Shown in pieces: positions 15,959-25,163 of a stretch of 64,000 bases of DNA. The stretch covers positions 62,001 through 126,000 of the forward strand of contig CAKSNL010000004.1 in assembly GCA_934476235.1 (NCBI GenBank). The letters are read 5' to 3'. The position numbers and the translations under genes are program-made. Under the pieces are notes generated by a model that searched no databases, was not told the DNA's origin, and saw only the letters and a program-made list of their open reading frames with translations. This stretch comes from an uncultured Clostridia bacterium (GTDB lineage Bacteria > Bacillota > Clostridia > CAKSNL01 > HGM11501). Numbering within the stretch: the stretch's first letter is position 1; each line of letters opens with the position of its first letter.

Positions 15959-18142
15959 TTAAAGATGCAGGACCCTTTCCTTGATCTCCTGGGTTCTTCC
16001 TTGATTCCAGAACTGAGAGCCGATATAGCCGCAGGTCCTTCTTGCGACATTCATCTTCGCCTGGTCGCGGTTTCCGCAGTTGGGGCACTCCCAGACGAGC
16101 TTTGAATCAACGTCCTTTATCATTATCTCCCCGTCATATCCGCAGATCTGGCAGTAGTCGGACTTTGTGTTAAGCTCGGCATACATTATGTTGTTATAGA
16201 TAAACTTCATGACCTCAAGCACCGCGTCGATATTGTCCTGCATATTCGGAACCTCAACGTAGCTTATCGCTCCGCCGGGCGAAAGCGCCTGGAACTTCGC
16301 TTCAAGCGCAAGCTTGGAAAAAGCGTCAATATTTTCGGTAACGTGAACGTGATAGGAATTTGTGATGTAGTTTTTATCGGTAACGCCCTTTATCTTGCCG
16401 AAACGCTTCTGCAAGCACTTCGCGAACTTATAGGTTGTGGATTCAAGCGGTGTGCCGTAGATTGAATAGTCAATATTCTCCTCGGCTTTCCACTTTTTGC
16501 ACGCCTCGTTCATTTTCTCAAGGACTCTCAAGCCGAACTTTTCGCCCTCTTCCTCCGTGAGCTTTTTGCCGGTAACCTCATAAACGCACTCCCAGAGACC
16601 CGCAAAGCCCAGAGAGATGGTGGAATATCCGCCGTGCAAAAGCTCCGTTATCGGCGCGCCCTTGGGAAGGCGGGCAATAGCGCCGTACTGCCACAATATC
16701 GGCGCAGCATCGGAAAGCGTGCCTTCAAGCCTCTCATGGCGGCACTTTAACGCCTTATGGCAAAGCTCCAGCCTCTCATCAAGCACCTGCCAGAAGCGCT
16801 CCTCGTTTTTAGCTTCCTTGCACGCCGTGCATGCAACGTCAACAAGGTTCAAGGTTACAACGCCCTGGTTGAAACGCCCGTAATACTTGGGCTTTCCGTC
16901 CTTATCGACATACGGAGTCAGAAAGCTTCTGCAGCCCATGCAGGGATAGCAGTTTCCGTTTCCGTTTTTATCCTTCTTAAGCTCGAACATGATCTTTTCG
17001 GAGATATAGTCGGGCACCATTCTTTTAGCCGTGCACTTCGCGGCAAGCTCGGTAAGATACCAGTAGGGCGAATCCTCAGAGATATTATCGTCCTCCAAAA
17101 CATAAATAAGCTTGGGGAACGCGGGCGTAACGTACACTCCCGCCTCGTTCTTAACGCCCTTGTGGCGCTGCTTTAAAACTTCTTCGATAATAAGCGCAAG
17201 GTCGTGCTTCAAAACCGGGTCCTTCGCTTCGTTAAGGTACATGAACACCGTGACGAAGGGCGCCTGACCGTTTGTGGTCAAAAGCGTTACGACCTGGTAC
17301 TGGATCGTCTGTACTCCGCGCTTTATCTCGTCAAGAAGCCTTGTCTCAACTATTTTATCGACCTTGTCCTCGGGAACAATCGCGCCGGAATCCTCAATCT
17401 CGGCAAGCACCTGCTTTTTTATCTTCTCGCGCGAGATCTGAACGAACGGAGCAAGATGCGTTAAGCTGATGCTCTGCCCGCCGTACTGGTTCGACGCGAC
17501 CTGCGCGATGATCTGTGTCGCAATATTGCACGCGGTGGAAAAGCTGTGCGGCTTTTCAATCATTGTGCCGGAAATGACGGTGCCGTTCTGGAGCATGTCC
17601 TCCAAATTGACAAGGTCGCAGTTATGCATGTGCTGAGCGAAATAGTCCGCGTCATGAAAATGAATTATGCCGCTCTCGTGCGCCTCGACAACATCGTTCG
17701 GAAGGAGTATTCTCTTTGTCAGATCCTTGCTGACCTCGCCCGCCATGTAGTCGCGCTGAACACTGTTGACCGTGGGGTTTTTATTGGAATTTTCCTGCTT
17801 GACTTCCTCGTTGTTGCACTCGATAAGCGTCAATATCTGATTATCCGTCGTATTCGCCACGCGCGCCAGATTTCTCGTGAAGCGGTATCTTATATAGCGC
17901 TTTGCGGTTTCGGGAGCGCCCTGTAATATAATATGGGTCTCCACAAGCTCCTGAACCTCTTCGACCGACATTGCTCTTCCGATATCCTTACAGTAATCCT
18001 CGATAACAAGAGAGATATAGTCAATCTGCCTGTCAGTCAGCTCTCTTGCTCCGGAGGTTGCCTGGTTCGCGCCCTCGATCGCCTTTTTGATTTTCAGTCT
18101 GTCAAATTCTTCTTCCGAGCCGTTTCTTTTAATAATTTTCAT
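15959..18142 (-). CDS. nrdD: Anaerobic ribonucleoside-triphosphate reductase
   Basis: A 727-residue class III reductase that makes deoxyribonucleotides without oxygen. An ATP-cone domain occupies about 1-90 (KRNGSEEEFDRLKI at the start) and gives allosteric control. The catalytic barrel follows. Zinc ligands are CQICGYDG and CPNCGNRD near 665-690, and the radical Gly705 lies in RRTCGYIGS. It begins an operon with nrdG and is divergent from a Crp/Fnr regulator over a shared palindrome. Confidence 0.96.
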   Translation of the reverse strand: MKIIKRNGSEEEFDRLKIKKAIEGANQATSGARELTDRQIDYISLVIEDYCKDIGRAMSVEEVQELVETHIILQGAPETAKRYIRYRFTRNLARVANTTDNQILTLIECNNEEVKQENSNKNPTVNSVQRDYMAGEVSKDLTKRILLPNDVVEAHESGIIHFHDADYFAQHMHNCDLVNLEDMLQNGTVISGTMIEKPHSFSTACNIATQIIAQVASNQYGGQSISLTHLAPFVQISREKIKKQVLAEIEDSGAIVPEDKVDKIVETRLLDEIKRGVQTIQYQVVTLLTTNGQAPFVTVFMYLNEAKDPVLKHDLALIIEEVLKQRHKGVKNEAGVYVTPAFPKLIYVLEDDNISEDSPYWYLTELAAKCTAKRMVPDYISEKIMFELKKDKNGNGNCYPCMGCRSFLTPYVDKDGKPKYYGRFNQGVVTLNLVDVACTACKEAKNEERFWQVLDERLELCHKALKCRHERLEGTLSDAAPILWQYGAIARLPKGAPITELLHGGYSTISLGFAGLWECVYEVTGKKLTEEEGEKFGLRVLEKMNEACKKWKAEENIDYSIYGTPLESTTYKFAKCLQKRFGKIKGVTDKNYITNSYHVHVTENIDAFSKLALEAKFQALSPGGAISYVEVPNMQDNIDAVLEVMKFIYNNIMYAELNTKSDYCQICGYDGEIMIKDVDSKLVWECPNCGNRDQAKMNVARRTCGYIGSQFWNQGRTQEIKERVLHL

Positions 18143-18205
18143 ATTTTTACTCCCCTCAAAACCCTTTTTCTTCGTGCTTCATTATTATATACTATGACTT
18201 TCACA

Positions 18206-18251
18206 ATGTAAAACAAATATTGTTGCAATTGCAACAATATTGTGATATAAT
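18206..18251. promoter_or_regulatory. Divergent promoter region with a 26-bp perfect palindrome
   Basis: Positions 18216-18241 form a perfect palindrome with half-site AATATTGTTGCAA. On the plus strand TTGCAA (18223-18228) and TATAAT (18246-18251) are 17 nt apart; on the minus strand the mirrored TTGCAA is 18 nt from TACATT. The palindrome thus covers both -35 elements of nrdD and the Crp/Fnr gene, as an operator for a dimeric regulator would. Confidence 0.65.
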
Positions 18252-18306
18252 TCAATATATAGTATATTTTATCAATAGCACAATCTATATATAGGGGTGT
18301 AGCATA

Positions 18307-18954
18307 ATGCTTAAAACAACGGTATTTTCGGGTATTCCGCGGTCGGACATAAAAAAATTCTCCGATTGTATGTCGGGTGAGATCAACTACTATATGCAGG
18401 GGGAAAAAATATTTTCGTCAGACTCCGAGCGCATTTTAAAGGTTCTTGTTCCGGAAGATGGGCTTGTCCGCGCCGAATACTATTCGGGCGAAAAGCTTTA
18501 TAAGACCGAGATATTAAAAAAGGGGGACGCGTTCGGCGAGCTTTTCTTTCTCCCGCCCAAAGGACACAGGATCGATTTTTTCTCCGAAACGGATTCATCG
18601 GTGCTCTTCTTTGACTTTGCCCGGCTTCTGCACCCATGCGAAAAATCATGCTATTACCACACCGCGGTGCTTGCCAATCTTTTTAAAATGAGCGCCGAGC
18701 GCATGAGCGGAAAAACCCTTCATTTATCAATCCTTAAGGAAAAAACCTCAAAAGAAAAGATTCTTTCGTTTTTGGAGCACGAAAGAATCGTAAATGAATC
18801 GGACAGCTTTGAGATAGACAAAACCCGCGAGGAGCTTTCTGACTACCTCTGCCTTGAGCGGAGCGCGCTTTCAAGAAGCATATCCCTTTTAAATAAGGAG
18901 GGTGCCTTAAAATCAAAAGGAAGGCGGTTTGTTCTTCCGCCCTCCTCAAAATAA
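18307..18954 (+). CDS. Crp/Fnr-family transcriptional regulator
   Basis: A 215-residue regulator. The N-terminal cyclic-nucleotide-binding-like beta-roll spans about 1-115 (with LKKGDAFGELFFL near 72), followed by the dimer helix and a Crp-type winged HTH (about 145-212; TREELSDYLCLERSALSRSISLL). A Cys pair followed by His, PCEKSCYYH near residues 109-117, recurs in clostridial redox or nitrosative-stress members and might bind a metal or heme, but no N-terminal FNR iron-sulfur cysteines are present. Divergence from nrdD across a palindrome suggests it senses redox state and controls nrdDG and itself. Ligand unknown. Confidence 0.82.
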   Translation: MLKTTVFSGIPRSDIKKFSDCMSGEINYYMQGEKIFSSDSERILKVLVPEDGLVRAEYYSGEKLYKTEILKKGDAFGELFFLPPKGHRIDFFSETDSSVLFFDFARLLHPCEKSCYYHTAVLANLFKMSAERMSGKTLHLSILKEKTSKEKILSFLEHERIVNESDSFEIDKTREELSDYLCLERSALSRSISLLNKEGALKSKGRRFVLPPSSK

Positions 18955-20118
18955 CTATTCACACGCTTTTTTGATTACCGAAACCGCTTTTTTCAAAAGG
19001 TCAAAGGGAATGTTCAATGCCGGAAGCAGGCGCACCCTTTCCTTCGCCTTAATGGCGATGACTCCGTGCTCGCGGCAGAGGGCAATCACCTCGTCCGCGC
19101 TTTTTTCCGTTTTGATTCCGAGCATAAGCCCGAGCCCGGAAACGCTTACAACGCCCTTCGCGCCGGAAAGCTCAGACTTTATATAATCTCCCTTTTCGGC
19201 AACCTCTGCCATAAATTCATCCGTAAGCCTTTTTACGACCGAAAGCGCTCCGGACGCGCACACCGGGTTGCCGCCGAAGGTGGATCCGTGCGTTCCTTTA
19301 GTTAAGTGCGAGGCAACGCGCTCCGTCATTATCGTTGCGCCGATGGGAAGCCCGCCGCCCAAGCCTTTCGCGGTGGAAACGATGTCGGTCTCTACGTTAT
19401 AATGCATATAGCCGTAAAGCTTTCCCGTGCGTCCGTTTCCCGTCTGCACCTCGTCGGCAATAAGTAAAATTCCGTTTTCCTTTGCAAACTCCGCAGTCTT
19501 TTTAAGAAAGTCATAAGAGAGCGGCATCACTCCGCCCTCACCCTGAACGGGTTCAAACATTATTGCGGCGCATTTGTTTTCTTTTGCAAGCTTTGCCACT
19601 GAGTCAAAGCTATCCGCCTCGGCGTACAAAAACCCTTCCGTAAGCGGTGTGAAATAGTTATGGAACACATCCTGCCCCGTTGCGGCAAGCGTTGTCACCG
19701 TCCGCCCGTGAAAACTGTTTTTGAGCGTGATTATGTTGTAATATTCTTTCCCCTTTTCCTCCTCGGCGCATTTTCTCGCCGCCTTTATTGCGCACTCGTT
19801 CGCCTCAGCTCCCGAGTTTGAGAAAAAGACCTTGCCCATATGAGTCCTTTTTACAAGCTCCTCCGCCAGCAAAACACAGGGCTCGGAGTAAAAAAGGTTT
19901 GACGTGTGGGGAAGCTTTTTCGCCTGCTCCGTCACGGCTTTCACCCACTCGTCATCCCCGTAACCGAAGCTTGCGACCGCGATGCCGGACGCCATGTCGA
20001 TAAATTCTTTCCCGTTCTCATCGTACAAAAGCGAGCCTTTGCCCTCTTTAAGCACCACTGGAAAGCGGCCGTACGTGCCGGCGATATATTCCGAATCTTT
20101 TTTTATAACATCTTCCAT
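18955..20118 (-). CDS. argD: Acetylornithine aminotransferase
   Basis: A 387-residue class III PLP aminotransferase that makes N-acetylornithine from the semialdehyde and glutamate. Visible motifs: FFSNSGAEANECAIKAAR near 97-114 (phosphate binding), FHGRT near 136, EPVQGEGG near 188, IADEVQTGNGRTG near 215 and the PLP Lys in STAKGLGGGLPIGA near 248. It is last in argCJBD, 4 nt after argB. Other ArgD-like enzymes can use succinyl-diaminopimelate, but the operon fixes arginine synthesis. Confidence 0.93.
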   Translation of the reverse strand: MEDVIKKDSEYIAGTYGRFPVVLKEGKGSLLYDENGKEFIDMASGIAVASFGYGDDEWVKAVTEQAKKLPHTSNLFYSEPCVLLAEELVKRTHMGKVFFSNSGAEANECAIKAARKCAEEEKGKEYYNIITLKNSFHGRTVTTLAATGQDVFHNYFTPLTEGFLYAEADSFDSVAKLAKENKCAAIMFEPVQGEGGVMPLSYDFLKKTAEFAKENGILLIADEVQTGNGRTGKLYGYMHYNVETDIVSTAKGLGGGLPIGATIMTERVASHLTKGTHGSTFGGNPVCASGALSVVKRLTDEFMAEVAEKGDYIKSELSGAKGVVSVSGLGLMLGIKTEKSADEVIALCREHGVIAIKAKERVRLLPALNIPFDLLKKAVSVIKKACE

Positions 20119-20122
20119 AACA

Positions 20123-20980
20123 TCACCTGTCTATAAACATCGTTCCGATACCTTCGTTTGTCAGCATTTCTATAAGAATCGAGTGAGGTATCCTTCCGTC
20201 AATAATAAACACTCTGCGAACGCCCCATTTTATGGCGTTGATGCAGCATTCCGCCTTGGGAATCATCCCGCCCGAGATGACGCCGCTTCTGATAAGCTCC
20301 GGCGCATCGCCTATCTTAATCTCAGAGATAAGAGTAGACTCGTCGTCCTTGTCTTTAAGTATTCCGCATATGTCAGTCATCGAAATAAGGCTCTCCGCGC
20401 CGAGCGCGCCGGCTATCTTTGCCGCCGCCGTATCCGCGTTGATGTTGTAAACGTTCCCTTCGCTGTCGCACCCGATGGTCGAAATGACCGGGATATAGCC
20501 TTTTTCAAGAACGTCTATGACCGGCTGAACGTTGACCTCCTCCACAGAGCCGACAAAGCCCAGCTTTTCGTCCTTCATTTTCGCCTTTATCATGTGCCCG
20601 TCGATTCCCGACAGACCGATGGCTTTTCCGCCCTTTAATTCGATAAGATTAACAAGGCTTTTGTTGACCTTGCCCGCAAGCACCATCTGCACAATGTCCA
20701 CGGTTTCGGAATCCGTCACGCGCAGCCCGTTTAAAAACTCGCTCTTTTTGCCGACCTTGTCAAGCATTGCCGTTATCTCGGGTCCTCCGCCGTGAACCAA
20801 AACGACCTTAACGCCGACAAGCGAAAGCAGAATAATGTCACGCATTACGGAGTCTTTAAGCTTTTCGTTCACCATGGCGTTGCCGCCGTATTTGATTACG
20901 ACTATCTTGCCCGTGTACTCCTGAATGTAAGGGAGTGCGTGCACAAGCACGGACGCGCGCGTTGCATTTGAAATTTCCAC
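20123..20980 (-). CDS. argB: Acetylglutamate kinase
   Basis: Phosphorylates N-acetylglutamate, the second step of arginine synthesis. The 285-residue amino-acid kinase has KIVVIKYGGNAM near 22-33, VLVHGGGPEI near 60 and INADTAAAKIAGALGAE near 180, with FIDGRIPHSILIEML near the C-terminus. The early helix EYTGKI and length resemble arginine-sensitive forms. It lies between argJ and argD. Confidence 0.94.
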   Translation of the reverse strand: MEISNATRASVLVHALPYIQEYTGKIVVIKYGGNAMVNEKLKDSVMRDIILLSLVGVKVVLVHGGGPEITAMLDKVGKKSEFLNGLRVTDSETVDIVQMVLAGKVNKSLVNLIELKGGKAIGLSGIDGHMIKAKMKDEKLGFVGSVEEVNVQPVIDVLEKGYIPVISTIGCDSEGNVYNINADTAAAKIAGALGAESLISMTDICGILKDKDDESTLISEIKIGDAPELIRSGVISGGMIPKAECCINAIKWGVRRVFIIDGRIPHSILIEMLTNEGIGTMFIDR

Positions 20981-20996
20981 TTAAAACTCCTCCTTA

Positions 20997-22211
20997 TCAG
21001 GTTCTGTAGTCGCCGTTTATTTTAACATAATCGTAAGTAAGGTCGCATCCCCACGCGGTCGAGGAGTATGAGCCGGACTTTAAGTCTATCAATATCTCCA
21101 CCTCGTCGGCAAGGAGTATTTTTTTTGCCTTCTCCTCGGAAAAGTCCACTCCCGCGCCGTCTTTGCAGACCAAGATGCTGCCTTCCTTTGAGGCAAACGA
21201 AACGTCTATCTTATCCACATCCACATCCGCCTTACTGTAGCCGATGGCGCAGAGCACCCTGCCCCAGTTCGCGTCCGCCCCGAAAAGCGCCGCCTTGGTG
21301 AGCGACGAGCAGATGACGCTTTTTGCCACGGTCTTTGCCGTCTGTAGGTCCTTCGCGCCCGATACCTTACATTCGACAAGCTTCGTCGCACCCTCTCCGT
21401 CGGCGGCAATCCTTCTGCAAAGGTTCACGGTTACCGTGTTTAGAGCTTTCATGAATATATCAAAGCTCTCGCCCTCGGATGAGATCATCTCATTTTCCGC
21501 CATGCCGTTGGCAAGCACCGCTACCATGTCGTTGGTCGAAGTGTCCCCGTCCACGCTCACCATGTTGAATGTTTCCGAAACGTCGGTCGAAAGCGCTTTT
21601 TTAAGCATTTCGGGGGTTATCGCGCAGTCGGTGGTGATAAAGCAGAGCATCGTCGCCATGTCCGGGTGTATCATTCCCGAGCCCTTGGCGATTCCGCCGA
21701 TCCGGCACTCCTTGCCGCCTATGAAAAACTTAACGGCAATTTCTTTTAAGCGCGTGTCGGTCGTCATAATGCCCTCCGCCGCCTCGCGCGAATTTTTGCC
21801 GAGCGCTTCTTTAAGCATCGGTATCCCATTCTTTATCGGGTCAATCGTCATTTTCTGCCCGATAACGCCGGTGGAAGCGACGATAACGTCCTTCTCATCT
21901 ATCCCGAGCTCGTCCGCCAAGAGCGCGCAGGTCTCTTTTGCAATCTCCCTTCCGTTGGAATTGCAGGTGTTCGCGTTTCCGCTGTTGCAGATGACTGCCT
22001 GAGCGTACCCGTCCATCAGATTCTCGCGCGTTACCCTAAGCGGTGCGCCCTTTACCAGATTTTTTGTATATACCGCAGCTGCCGCCGCCTTTTTTTCGCT
22101 GTAGATAAGCGCAAGATCGCGCTTTGACTTGTTTTTCCTGATTCCGCAGTGAACGCCGGACGATAAAAAGCCCTTCGCCGCCGAAACGCCGCCTTCAATT
22201 ATCTCCATCAC
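20997..22211 (-). CDS. argJ: Bifunctional ornithine acetyltransferase / N-acetylglutamate synthase
   Basis: A 404-residue Ntn-type enzyme that recycles the acetyl group from acetylornithine to glutamate. It self-cleaves before the catalytic Thr in the motif KGSGMIHPDMATML (near residue 185; Thr of MATML). The N-terminus has GVHCGIRKNKSKRDLALI and the C-terminus SYSSTAWGCDLTYDYVKING, both family-typical. The start overlaps the argC stop by 4 nt. Presence of argJ makes a separate argA/argE unnecessary for the cycle. Confidence 0.95.
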   Translation of the reverse strand: MMEIIEGGVSAAKGFLSSGVHCGIRKNKSKRDLALIYSEKKAAAAAVYTKNLVKGAPLRVTRENLMDGYAQAVICNSGNANTCNSNGREIAKETCALLADELGIDEKDVIVASTGVIGQKMTIDPIKNGIPMLKEALGKNSREAAEGIMTTDTRLKEIAVKFFIGGKECRIGGIAKGSGMIHPDMATMLCFITTDCAITPEMLKKALSTDVSETFNMVSVDGDTSTNDMVAVLANGMAENEMISSEGESFDIFMKALNTVTVNLCRRIAADGEGATKLVECKVSGAKDLQTAKTVAKSVICSSLTKAALFGADANWGRVLCAIGYSKADVDVDKIDVSFASKEGSILVCKDGAGVDFSEEKAKKILLADEVEILIDLKSGSYSSTAWGCDLTYDYVKINGDYRT

Positions 22212-23143
22212 TTTTCCTCCTTTACCTTAAGCCCCTCTGTTTCATCTTTCCCCGTAACGATATTTAAGTTTTGAATTGCCGCGCCGGACGCGCCTTTTCC
22301 GAGGTTATCGTAAAGCGCGGTCAGAATAATGCGCTCATCGTTTCCCGAAACGCCGATCTTCATTATGTCAAGCCCTGAATACTCGTTCGCGGCAATAAAT
22401 CCGCCCTCTCCCATGTTTTCGTCAAACATAACGACAGGACCTGTATATTTTTCCTCATATACCTTCTTTATATAATCTAAGGTTTTCTTCTTACCGTCCG
22501 CAAAGAGCGGAACCGTTACCTCCATACCGCTGTAGTAAGGAGCAACTATGGGCGAAAACACCGGCGCTTTTAAAAGCCCGGTCACGCCCTTAATTTCGGC
22601 TAAGTGCTTGTGACACTGACCGACGCCGTACTGTCTCGGCGAATCAAGGCGGAAATCTCTTCCTTCGCACTCATATTCCGCAATCATCTTTTTCCCGCCG
22701 CCGGAATATCCGGTCAGCGAAAAGCAGGATAAGCACTCGTCCTTTTCTGTCACTCCCGCCTCAATCAAAGGATAGATAAGCGCGATAAATCCGCTTGCGT
22801 GACAGCCCGGAACCGCGATGCGCTTTGACGATGTTATCTTTTCTCTGTGCCCGCCGGACAGCTCGGGAAACCCGTACGCCCAGCCCGGAGCCGTTCTGTG
22901 TGCGGTGGAAGTGTCGATAATAACGGTGTCTTTATTTTCGCAAAGACTTAAAGATTCCCTTGCCGCATCGTCCGGCAGGCAAAAAAACGTGACGTCCGAC
23001 GAATTTATTGCTTCTTTCCGTGCGGACAGATCCTTTCTCTTTTCCTCGGGCAGCGTGATAAGCGACACGTCCGCCCTCATTTTAAGTCTGTCATATATCT
23101 TAAGCCCGGTCGTTCCGGCTTTCCCGTCAACAAACACCTTCAT
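22208..23143 (-). CDS. argC: N-acetyl-gamma-glutamyl-phosphate reductase, short type-2 form
   Basis: NADPH-dependent reductase, third step of arginine synthesis. The 311-residue form begins MKVFVDGKAGTTGLKIYDRL and carries the catalytic Cys in VPGCHASGF near residue 115, with YSGGGKKM near 147. The lack of the extra N-terminal residues and the GKAGTTGL loop mark it as the type-2 ArgC group, not the usual GASGYxG form. The start at MKVFVDG has GGGAG upstream; the open frame extends 23 codons into the promoter and was rejected. First gene of the operon. Confidence 0.9.
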   Translation of the reverse strand: MKVFVDGKAGTTGLKIYDRLKMRADVSLITLPEEKRKDLSARKEAINSSDVTFFCLPDDAARESLSLCENKDTVIIDTSTAHRTAPGWAYGFPELSGGHREKITSSKRIAVPGCHASGFIALIYPLIEAGVTEKDECLSCFSLTGYSGGGKKMIAEYECEGRDFRLDSPRQYGVGQCHKHLAEIKGVTGLLKAPVFSPIVAPYYSGMEVTVPLFADGKKKTLDYIKKVYEEKYTGPVVMFDENMGEGGFIAANEYSGLDIMKIGVSGNDERIILTALYDNLGKGASGAAIQNLNIVTGKDETEGLKVKEEK

Positions 23144-23183
23144 TTTGCCCGGTTTCTCCCTTCCCGCAAGATAATTTAATGTA

Positions 23184-23270
23184 ATTATATGCATAAACAC
23201 TGCATTTGTCAAGCATTTTCTTTATATTTATGCATATATATGCATTATTTCATGTAATTTTGCATAATAC
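23184..23270 (-). promoter_or_regulatory. argCJBD promoter with TATGCATA-type operator repeats
   Basis: Minus-strand TTGACA (23207-23212) and TATAAT (23184-23189) are spaced 17 nt. A TATGCATA word overlaps the -10 flank, and upstream TATGCATATATATGCAT (about 23229-23246) plus a further TTGCATAA form several dyads. The arrangement resembles multiple ArgR boxes, with half-sites differing from the TGAATA of well-known ArgR. Confidence 0.6.
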
Positions 23271-23301
23271 CTGTGCTATTTGCGCCGATAAATTATATCA
23301 C

Positions 23302-23330
23302 TTGACAAATCATGCCTTCCGTTTTATCAT
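23302..23330 (+). promoter_or_regulatory. Promoter of the ABC exporter pair
   Basis: TTGACA and TATCAT with a 17-nt spacer, about 22 nt upstream of the first TTG start and its GGGAGGG ribosome site. Confidence 0.7.
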
Positions 23331-23351
23331 ATTATAAGGGAGGGATTTATT

Positions 23352-25163
23352 TTGAAAAATAATCTGCGCCGTGAAAAAGCGGCGCTTTTGCTTAATTTTC
23401 TGGACGGATCGAAGCGCTTTTTTCTTTTGAGCATCATTTACTCGGCGCTGACGTCGCTTATCGACATGATAAATCCGCAGATAATAAGAGTCGCGGTCGA
23501 TTCTTTGACCGGCTCTGCCGGAAACTATCCCGAGTTTGTGTCGCGCTTATTAGAGCGCGTCGGCGGGCTTTCTTTCATTGCAAAAAACATTTATATCCCG
23601 GCAGCGGGCATTTTGATCACCGCGCTTTTGCAGATCATAATGCAGTATTCGTCGCGCGTATACACGTCAAAGGCTTCCGAAACGCTGGTTAAGTCGATGC
23701 GCGACAAGCTTTTCTGCCGCATCGGTCAGCTCCCGTTTTCCTGGCACAGTGAGCACTCGACCGGCGACATTATACAAAGGTGCACGTCCGATATCGAAAC
23801 GACGAGGAGCTTTTTGTCCGATCAGCTGACATCGGTGTTTAAAACCGTGCTTTTAATTGTACTTTCGGTCTCCTTCATGGCGCCGATGAATCTTCGCTTA
23901 ACGCTTATTGCGTTTATTCCGACGCCGTTTATCCTGCTTTATTCTTTCTATTTTCACAAAAAGGTCCACGCCGGATTTAAAAAGTGTGACGAGAACGAGG
24001 GCAGGCTTTCCGCCATGGCACAGGAGAACCTTTCCGGCGTGCGCGTTATCCGCGCCTTCGCGCTCGAAAGGCAGGAAAGGGAAAAATTCGAAAACCACAA
24101 CGAGTATTATACCGGGCTGTGGGTCAACATGGCAAAGACCATGTCGCGCTTCTGGAGCGTGTCGGACATTTTGTCCGGCATCCAGGTAATGCTCGTCATC
24201 ATTTTCGGCGCTTACTATACTGCCGAAGGTGCGATTTCGCCCGGCGGATATGTCGCGTTCATTTCCTACAACTCGCTTTTGGTTTGGCCCATACGCCAGC
24301 TCGGAAGGCTGATTTCCGACCTTTCGCGCGCCGGAGTTTCGATTGACAGAATATTTGAAATCATGTCGTCCCCCGTTGAAAAGGAACCTGAAAACGCGCT
24401 GACTCCCGATATGCATAAGGATATCGAATTTTCGCACGTCTCTTTCTCGTACGGGGAGTCGTCCGAGATTCTTTCCGACATCAGCTTTAAAATGAAAGCC
24501 GGGACAACGCTCGGAATCTTAGGCACGACGGGAAGCGGAAAATCCACGCTCGTTATGCTGCTTGACAAGCTCTATCCCCTTCCCGAGGGCAAAGGAAAAA
24601 TCACCGTCGGCGGTGTGGATATAAAAGATATCAGCACGCCGTACCTGAGGAAAAACATCGGACTTGTGCTCCAGGAGCCGTTTTTGTTCTCGCAGACAAT
24701 CAAAGAAAACATCGCTGCCGAAAGCGGAGCTGCCCTTGACGAGGTGCGCTCCTCTGCGCGCGACGCTGCGCTTGACGACACGGTGTTGAGCTTTCAGAAG
24801 GGCTACGACACCTTTGTCGGCGAAGGCGGAGTCACCTTATCCGGCGGTCAGAAGCAGCGCACCGCGATTGCAAGAATGTTAGTCAAAAACCCGCCCATAA
24901 TGATCTTTGACGATTCGCTTTCCGCGGTCGATTTAAAAACTGACGCGCTTATCCGCCGCGCCATAAAGGAAAAGAGCAAAGACTCCTCGGTAATCATCAT
25001 TTCGCACAGAATAAACACGCTCTCCTCGTCCGACAAGATAATCGTTTTGGAGCACGGGAAAGTTACAGCCGAGGGCACACATTCCGAGCTTATCAAAAAA
25101 GAAGGCATTTACAAAAAAATCTATGAAGCGCAGAGCTTAAAGGGGGGAAACGGCGTTGAATAA
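23352..25163 (+). CDS. ABC exporter half, subunit with degenerate catalytic residue
   Basis: A 603-residue type IV ABC half-transporter: six membrane helices in about 20-320 and a nucleotide-binding domain in about 345-595. Walker A is GTTGSGKST, the signature is LSGGQKQR, and Walker B is IMIFDDSLS, in which the usual catalytic Glu is Asp. It starts with TTG eight bases after GGGAGGG and overlaps the partner gene by 8 nt. With the partner it forms a heterodimeric exporter of the BmrCD/TM287-288 type; the substrate, often lipids or drugs, is unknown. Confidence 0.88.
   Translation: MKNNLRREKAALLLNFLDGSKRFFLLSIIYSALTSLIDMINPQIIRVAVDSLTGSAGNYPEFVSRLLERVGGLSFIAKNIYIPAAGILITALLQIIMQYSSRVYTSKASETLVKSMRDKLFCRIGQLPFSWHSEHSTGDIIQRCTSDIETTRSFLSDQLTSVFKTVLLIVLSVSFMAPMNLRLTLIAFIPTPFILLYSFYFHKKVHAGFKKCDENEGRLSAMAQENLSGVRVIRAFALERQEREKFENHNEYYTGLWVNMAKTMSRFWSVSDILSGIQVMLVIIFGAYYTAEGAISPGGYVAFISYNSLLVWPIRQLGRLISDLSRAGVSIDRIFEIMSSPVEKEPENALTPDMHKDIEFSHVSFSYGESSEILSDISFKMKAGTTLGILGTTGSGKSTLVMLLDKLYPLPEGKGKITVGGVDIKDISTPYLRKNIGLVLQEPFLFSQTIKENIAAESGAALDEVRSSARDAALDDTVLSFQKGYDTFVGEGGVTLSGGQKQRTAIARMLVKNPPIMIFDDSLSAVDLKTDALIRRAIKEKSKDSSVIIISHRINTLSSSDKIIVLEHGKVTAEGTHSELIKKEGIYKKIYEAQSLKGGNGVE

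Noticed and set aside
18216..18241. Terminator between nrdD and the Crp/Fnr gene
   Set aside because: The palindrome has no loop and no T run and sits between divergent promoters, so an operator is more likely.
19066..20136. Several plus-strand open frames opposite argD
   Set aside because: They are antisense to a well-supported gene and have low-complexity basic composition.
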